The position numbers and the translations under genes were made by a program. This document shows positions 60,277 through 64,000 of a stretch of 64,000 nt of DNA, piece by piece; positions within the stretch are counted from its first letter, which is position 1, and each line of letters begins with the position of its first letter. The stretch lies in assembly GCF_037076355.1 (NCBI RefSeq), contig NZ_AP026968.1, forward strand, positions 1,256,501 to 1,320,500, given 5' to 3'. The notes under the pieces are model-generated. The model saw only the letters and a program-made list of their open reading frames with translations, made no database searches and was not told where the DNA came from. The stretch comes from Streptococcus parapneumoniae (lineage in GTDB: Bacteria; Bacillota; Bacilli; Lactobacillales; Streptococcaceae).

Positions 60277-63200
60277 TTATGCTTCTGGCTTCGTCTCAAT
60301 TGACTCACTACCTTTTAACAAAGCAAGTAATTTTTCTGCCTCTGTCATGATGTCATTATTATCCATGGTTTGCAGGCTCAAGTTACCTCGTAAACTAGCC
60401 AGGGTTTCAGTCGCAGTAGCTTTCAGACTAGCATCCGTTACTTTATCAAGTAAAGCTTCTACTTCTTTGAGTTTAGCTTCTACTTTTGCAGTCTCTACTT
60501 GATGGACTTCTGGCTCTTCTGTAGTATCTTCAGCTTCTTCCTCTGTCTCGTCTTCATCAGTGCTCGGTTTATAAAGATTATCTGCTGAAGGATTTAAACC
60601 AGCGTGATTCTCTTTTTCATCAGATTCAGAGCGAGTTGGCTCACTTACTTCATCATGTTCCTTATTTTCATCAGGTTTACCGTCTTGGTCTGCCTTATTT
60701 TTACGAACATGGTCGCTAGCATTACCCCAACCATTATCTGAATGAGGACGTTGGTCCGGATGTTCAACGTAGTATTTTACAGTCGCAAATAAATCTTCTA
60801 AGGTATAACCCTCAGGTGCCTTATAGAGTCCTTCGTCAAACCATGCAAGCTTAAGATTATGATAGTGATCAAAGTGAGGAATTATAAAGTAACCATTCTG
60901 TACAGCTACAGTATACTGTAAATGATTTGGTATTTTTTCTAATGGTACCTTGTTCTCAGCTGTTACGCGGTTATAGATAGCTTCTGTCCCTGTTGCCTCT
61001 GGTTTTGCTTCAGTAGAATTTGGAGCTTGTAAGCCTTTTTCTTTAGCATAAGCCTGAGCTGCTGCCCTTTCAGCTTCAGATAAGCTGTCTTTTTTAATCC
61101 AGTGGCTATGGTTCAAGTGTGGAGTGACGTAGGCATTTCCTGCATCACTTTCAATATCATGTTCGTCAAAAATGTAGCCATCTGAGGTTGTATATTTACC
61201 TGCTAATTTCGCTAATTTAATTTCATCGTTTGTATAGGCAATTTGAGCATTTGGTTTGCCAAGGCGTTCTGGGTGGGTAATCGGTGCTAGAAATGCCAAT
61301 AAATCATCTACCAATTTTACTTTATTATTAGAAGATTCATTATTCAAGCGTTCTGCTAATTTGTCTAAGGCTTGAAAATCAACAGCACGCCCCTTATTTT
61401 CAGACAAGGCTTTATGAGCCTGGGTTAACAGATTATAAGCTTTATCATAAAATTCTTTGTCACGAGAAGAGACGTTTTCTTTCTTCGCAACTAGAGCATG
61501 TGTCTCTTGAGTTTTCTTAGACAAGAGATTTTCAATAGCATCAATCTTATCCTTAGCCAAGTCTTTAGCAAAAACATAGTGACTGACACCAGCAATTTCC
61601 ACAACATATCCTTTTCCAACTTTTCTAACAACCTGTTCTACTGCAAAATTAGTTTGTTTTTTCTCAGTTGATGGTTGAACTTGCGGTTTTGGTGCTGGTT
61701 TCAAATAATGCATTCCTGGCACGACTGCACCATTTTGCCCTTTTAACAGAATCATTCTTGCAATCTTCTGCTCTAAATCAGACATTTGTGAATAAGGGAT
61801 AAAGTGATAATGATTTCCGTGAGGCACAGCAACACCATTTGCTGTACGATCTGTTATTTGTGCTGGGTCGAATACCAAGCCATCCGATTCCACATGTCGT
61901 TCTGACAAAGGTTTGGCATACAATTCACGTAAAAGGCTTGAAATATCTTCCCCTTGATTCTGATGATAAGTTGGAGTGACAGTTAGATTGTGGTTCTCTG
62001 ACAAGCTTGGTTGAGCTGGATTTGCATTATGACTAAAACTTGAAGAAGGACGAGACCCCTGCTTCCCATTCCAATAGGCTTGGGCTGCAGCCAATTCCCC
62101 TGCAGACAAAGCGCCTTTTGGTATATAGTGGAAATGATTGCCATGCGGTACAATAAAAGCGTCTCCTGTATCTTCAATCACATCTGTCGGACTAAAGACA
62201 TACCCATCATCCGTTGTATAGGCGCCTCCAGTTCCTCGATTCGATGCTTGCGTATTGAGATTAAAGTTTGGTTTAATGGTTGAACTTAGTTTATCTGTAC
62301 TGCTTGGTTTCGTATTATCAGAATGCTTTTGAACTGGCTGACCTCCAATTGGTAGATTTCGAGCCAATTTTTCTTCCAAAGCAGACATTTGTGAATACGG
62401 AATGAAATGGAAATGATCCCCATGAGGAACTGCGACCCCATTTGCAGTACGTTTTATAATTTGTGCTGGGTCAAATACCAATCCATCAGACTCCACATGA
62501 CGTTGGCTAAGTGGCAAAGCGTACAATTCTTGAAGGAGACTAGCTAAATCCTCACTTTGACTTTCAGAATCTGTTGCAGGATTTTGAGGTGTCTCAGATT
62601 GACTCGTTCTCACACTAGATCTTGTTTCTCTCCTGCTAGAACGATATTCAACCGTACTTAATTGACCGCCTTTTCCAGATAAGAAGGCTTGGGCAGCAGC
62701 TAATTCACTGGCAGACAAATCACTCTTCGGAATATAGTGGAAGTGATTGCCATGAGGAACGATATAGGCATCACCCGTATCTTCTATAATATCAGAGGCA
62801 TTAAAGATATAACCATCATCCGTTGTATAGCGTCCTTGGGCTCTGGCTGCAGCAACAGCATTATCTGTACTTGAATTATGATTATGACTATGTTCCTGCT
62901 TCTGACGCTTAATCTCTTCTTTTGTCCGAATATTGTCCGCATGGGCGGCATCCTTGAGGTAAACATAGTATTTCCCGTCTACCTTAATGACATAGCCACC
63001 CTTGATTTCATTGACAATATCTGAATCCTTCAACTGATAATTAGGATCTTTCATCAGCAGTTCTTCACTGATAATAGCATCATAAGGAACCTTGCCATTA
63101 TAGTAATGATAATGGTCTCCATGAGAGGTCACATAACCTTGATCCGTAATCTTGATGACAATTTGTTCGGCGTTGATTCCCTCTCTCTTACTGACTTCAT

Positions 63201-63369
63201 CTGGTGTCAAATTTTCTGCCTTTTGACCAGCCTGATCACCGTCTATATAAGCAACTCGATTAGACTCTTTCTTAGCCTGACCAGCTTGGTAACGACCAAG
63301 TTCATAGGAACAAACACTTAGGGCAAGGACTGCCACCGAACCTGCTACATATTTTTTATTGATTTTCAT
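60277..63369 (-). CDS. polyhistidine triad surface protein, PhtD-like with a duplicated module
   Basis: This 1030-aa PhtD-like protein has signal LSVC (C20) and seven HxxHxH triads starting near residues 83, 206, 316, 409, 517, 751 and 832. Typical pneumococcal PhtD is about 840 residues with five. The extra length is a second copy of a two-triad module: about 180-345 and 384-540 both read YTTDDGY...EDTGDA(Y/F)IVPHGNHFHYIPK, then RHVESDGLVFDPAQI...PHG(D/N)H(F/Y)HFIPYSQM. The C-terminal half is PhtD-type with an acidic tail. It starts 7 nt after adcAII, so zinc binding and delivery to AdcAII are likely coupled. Confidence 0.9.
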   Translation of the reverse strand: MKINKKYVAGSVAVLALSVCSYELGRYQAGQAKKESNRVAYIDGDQAGQKAENLTPDEVSKREGINAEQIVIKITDQGYVTSHGDHYHYYNGKVPYDAIISEELLMKDPNYQLKDSDIVNEIKGGYVIKVDGKYYVYLKDAAHADNIRTKEEIKRQKQEHSHNHNSSTDNAVAAARAQGRYTTDDGYIFNASDIIEDTGDAYIVPHGNHFHYIPKSDLSASELAAAQAFLSGKGGQLSTVEYRSSRRETRSSVRTSQSETPQNPATDSESQSEDLASLLQELYALPLSQRHVESDGLVFDPAQIIKRTANGVAVPHGDHFHFIPYSQMSALEEKLARNLPIGGQPVQKHSDNTKPSSTDKLSSTIKPNFNLNTQASNRGTGGAYTTDDGYVFSPTDVIEDTGDAFIVPHGNHFHYIPKGALSAGELAAAQAYWNGKQGSRPSSSFSHNANPAQPSLSENHNLTVTPTYHQNQGEDISSLLRELYAKPLSERHVESDGLVFDPAQITDRTANGVAVPHGNHYHFIPYSQMSDLEQKIARMILLKGQNGAVVPGMHYLKPAPKPQVQPSTEKKQTNFAVEQVVRKVGKGYVVEIAGVSHYVFAKDLAKDKIDAIENLLSKKTQETHALVAKKENVSSRDKEFYDKAYNLLTQAHKALSENKGRAVDFQALDKLAERLNNESSNNKVKLVDDLLAFLAPITHPERLGKPNAQIAYTNDEIKLAKLAGKYTTSDGYIFDEHDIESDAGNAYVTPHLNHSHWIKKDSLSEAERAAAQAYAKEKGLQAPNSTEAKPEATGTEAIYNRVTAENKVPLEKIPNHLQYTVAVQNGYFIIPHFDHYHNLKLAWFDEGLYKAPEGYTLEDLFATVKYYVEHPDQRPHSDNGWGNASDHVRKNKADQDGKPDENKEHDEVSEPTRSESDEKENHAGLNPSADNLYKPSTDEDETEEEAEDTTEEPEVHQVETAKVEAKLKEVEALLDKVTDASLKATATETLASLRGNLSLQTMDNNDIMTEAEKLLALLKGSESIETKPEA

Positions 63370-63376
63370 TCTTTCC

Positions 63377-64000
63377 TCACTTTAATTCTTCTGCTAAAAC
63401 ACTTATATTTTCTTCAAGATTTTCTAGGTAAGTCTTGTCATTTTGTGGGTCTGCCTCTAAAGGATTCAGAGTTTTAAGACCCACACCTGTTGATTTGACA
63501 AGAGTTTCAGCTACTTTTGAAGAAGCATTACTTTCCATAAAAATTGTTTTAACCTTATAGGTTTTAACAAATTCCTGAATTTCAGTTAGTTGTCTTGGAC
63601 TTGGTTCTTGTTCAGGAGAGATGCCTGCAATACCAAGTTGATTGAGTCCAAATCGCTTAGCAAGATAAGAAAAGGCTGTATGTTGTGTTACAAATGTTTT
63701 CTGAGTCGCTTTTTCAAATTTAGGCTGGAATTTCTTAGTCAATTCCTGAGCTTTTTTGATAAAGGCTTGCGCATTTTTTTGATAAGTTTCTTTATGTTCA
63801 CTATCCACCTCTGAAAGTTTATCAGCGATAATTTGCGCTTCTTCACCAGCTTTTTCAGGATCTAGCCAAGTGTGAGGGTCATAGAGCGTTTTTTCATCAA
63901 CTCCATCCCCTGCTTCCACATCCTCTAGTCCAGGGACACGTTCCAAGGTCATTCCCTCAGAAGCCTCTAAAACCTTCACTTTGGATTTTTTTAGATTAGG
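63377..64000 (-). CDS. adcAII: zinc-binding lipoprotein AdcAII (5' part outside the window)
   Basis: The C-terminal 207 codons are seen and the frame is open to the edge (PNLKKSKVKVLEASEGM...). It is a cluster A-I metal-binding protein: HTWLDPEKAGEEAQ and FVTQHTAFSYLAKRFGL hold two of the zinc His ligands, and FMESNASSKVAETL the C-terminal region. Zinc is delivered to the AdcCB permease. The stop lies 7 nt before the phtD-like ATG. Also called Lmb. Confidence 0.93.
   Translation of the reverse strand, partial: PNLKKSKVKVLEASEGMTLERVPGLEDVEAGDGVDEKTLYDPHTWLDPEKAGEEAQIIADKLSEVDSEHKETYQKNAQAFIKKAQELTKKFQPKFEKATQKTFVTQHTAFSYLAKRFGLNQLGIAGISPEQEPSPRQLTEIQEFVKTYKVKTIFMESNASSKVAETLVKSTGVGLKTLNPLEADPQNDKTYLENLEENISVLAEELK

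Overview
The window is chromosomal DNA of a mitis-group Streptococcus (S. mitis, S. pneumoniae or a close relative). The evidence is the pneumococcal gene order (dnaG-rpoD-cpoA, ftsW-ppc, tdk-prfA-prmC-glyA, pepT next to the pht genes and adcAII), two polyhistidine-triad proteins, a BOX element, an IS1381-type remnant and a streptococcal preQ1-II riboswitch. The species cannot be fixed from sequence alone. Two points lean away from a typical pneumococcus: the site where pneumococcal island PPI-1 normally lies (between rlmCD and ftsW) is almost empty, and both Pht proteins have unusual domain layouts.

Region 1 (1-23.4 kb) is a decayed integrative conjugative element of the Tn5252/ICESa2603 type, transcribed leftward. 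Its order is prgI (intact), virB4 (broken), CHAP/lysozyme transfer protein (broken), antigen I/II-like LPNTG adhesin (broken), Ca-binding-repeat protein (broken), an intact IS1182-family insertion, a giant SNF2 helicase/methylase (broken), two small intact genes and a partial membrane protein. At least 13 in-frame stops plus several frameshifts hit the transfer and adhesin genes. In the middle sits an intact, tightly coupled operon, abiEi-abiEii-HEPN, with its own palindromic operator. A fragment resembling the 5' end of a group II intron lies at the right edge of the remnant.

Region 2 (23.5-38.5 kb) is core genome: obgE and a 52-aa companion; small membrane proteins; two glycolipid glycosyltransferases (one is cpoA); a PaaD-like protein; rpoD; dnaG; a T-box-controlled ABC transporter of the TrpXYZ type with a BOX element in its leader; ppc; and ftsW.

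Region 3 (38.5-53 kb) starts with the scar at the PPI-1 site (IS1381 transposase remnant and a duplicated 3' scrap of the rRNA methyltransferase gene). It continues with rlmCD, a long leftward run tdk-prfA-prmC-sua5-GNAT-glyA-ndpA-lysozyme-DUF1002, rightward 4-OT and mnmE, then dapA, asd with a structured leader RNA, tRNA-Thr, and queT under a preQ1-II riboswitch.

Region 4 (53-64 kb) has gtrA, mscL, an orphan ferrochelatase gene, pepT, and the zinc-linked surface locus adcAII-phtD-like-phtE-like. Two AdcR-box-like sites lie before the last gene.

All protein calls come from reading the translations. No database search was run.
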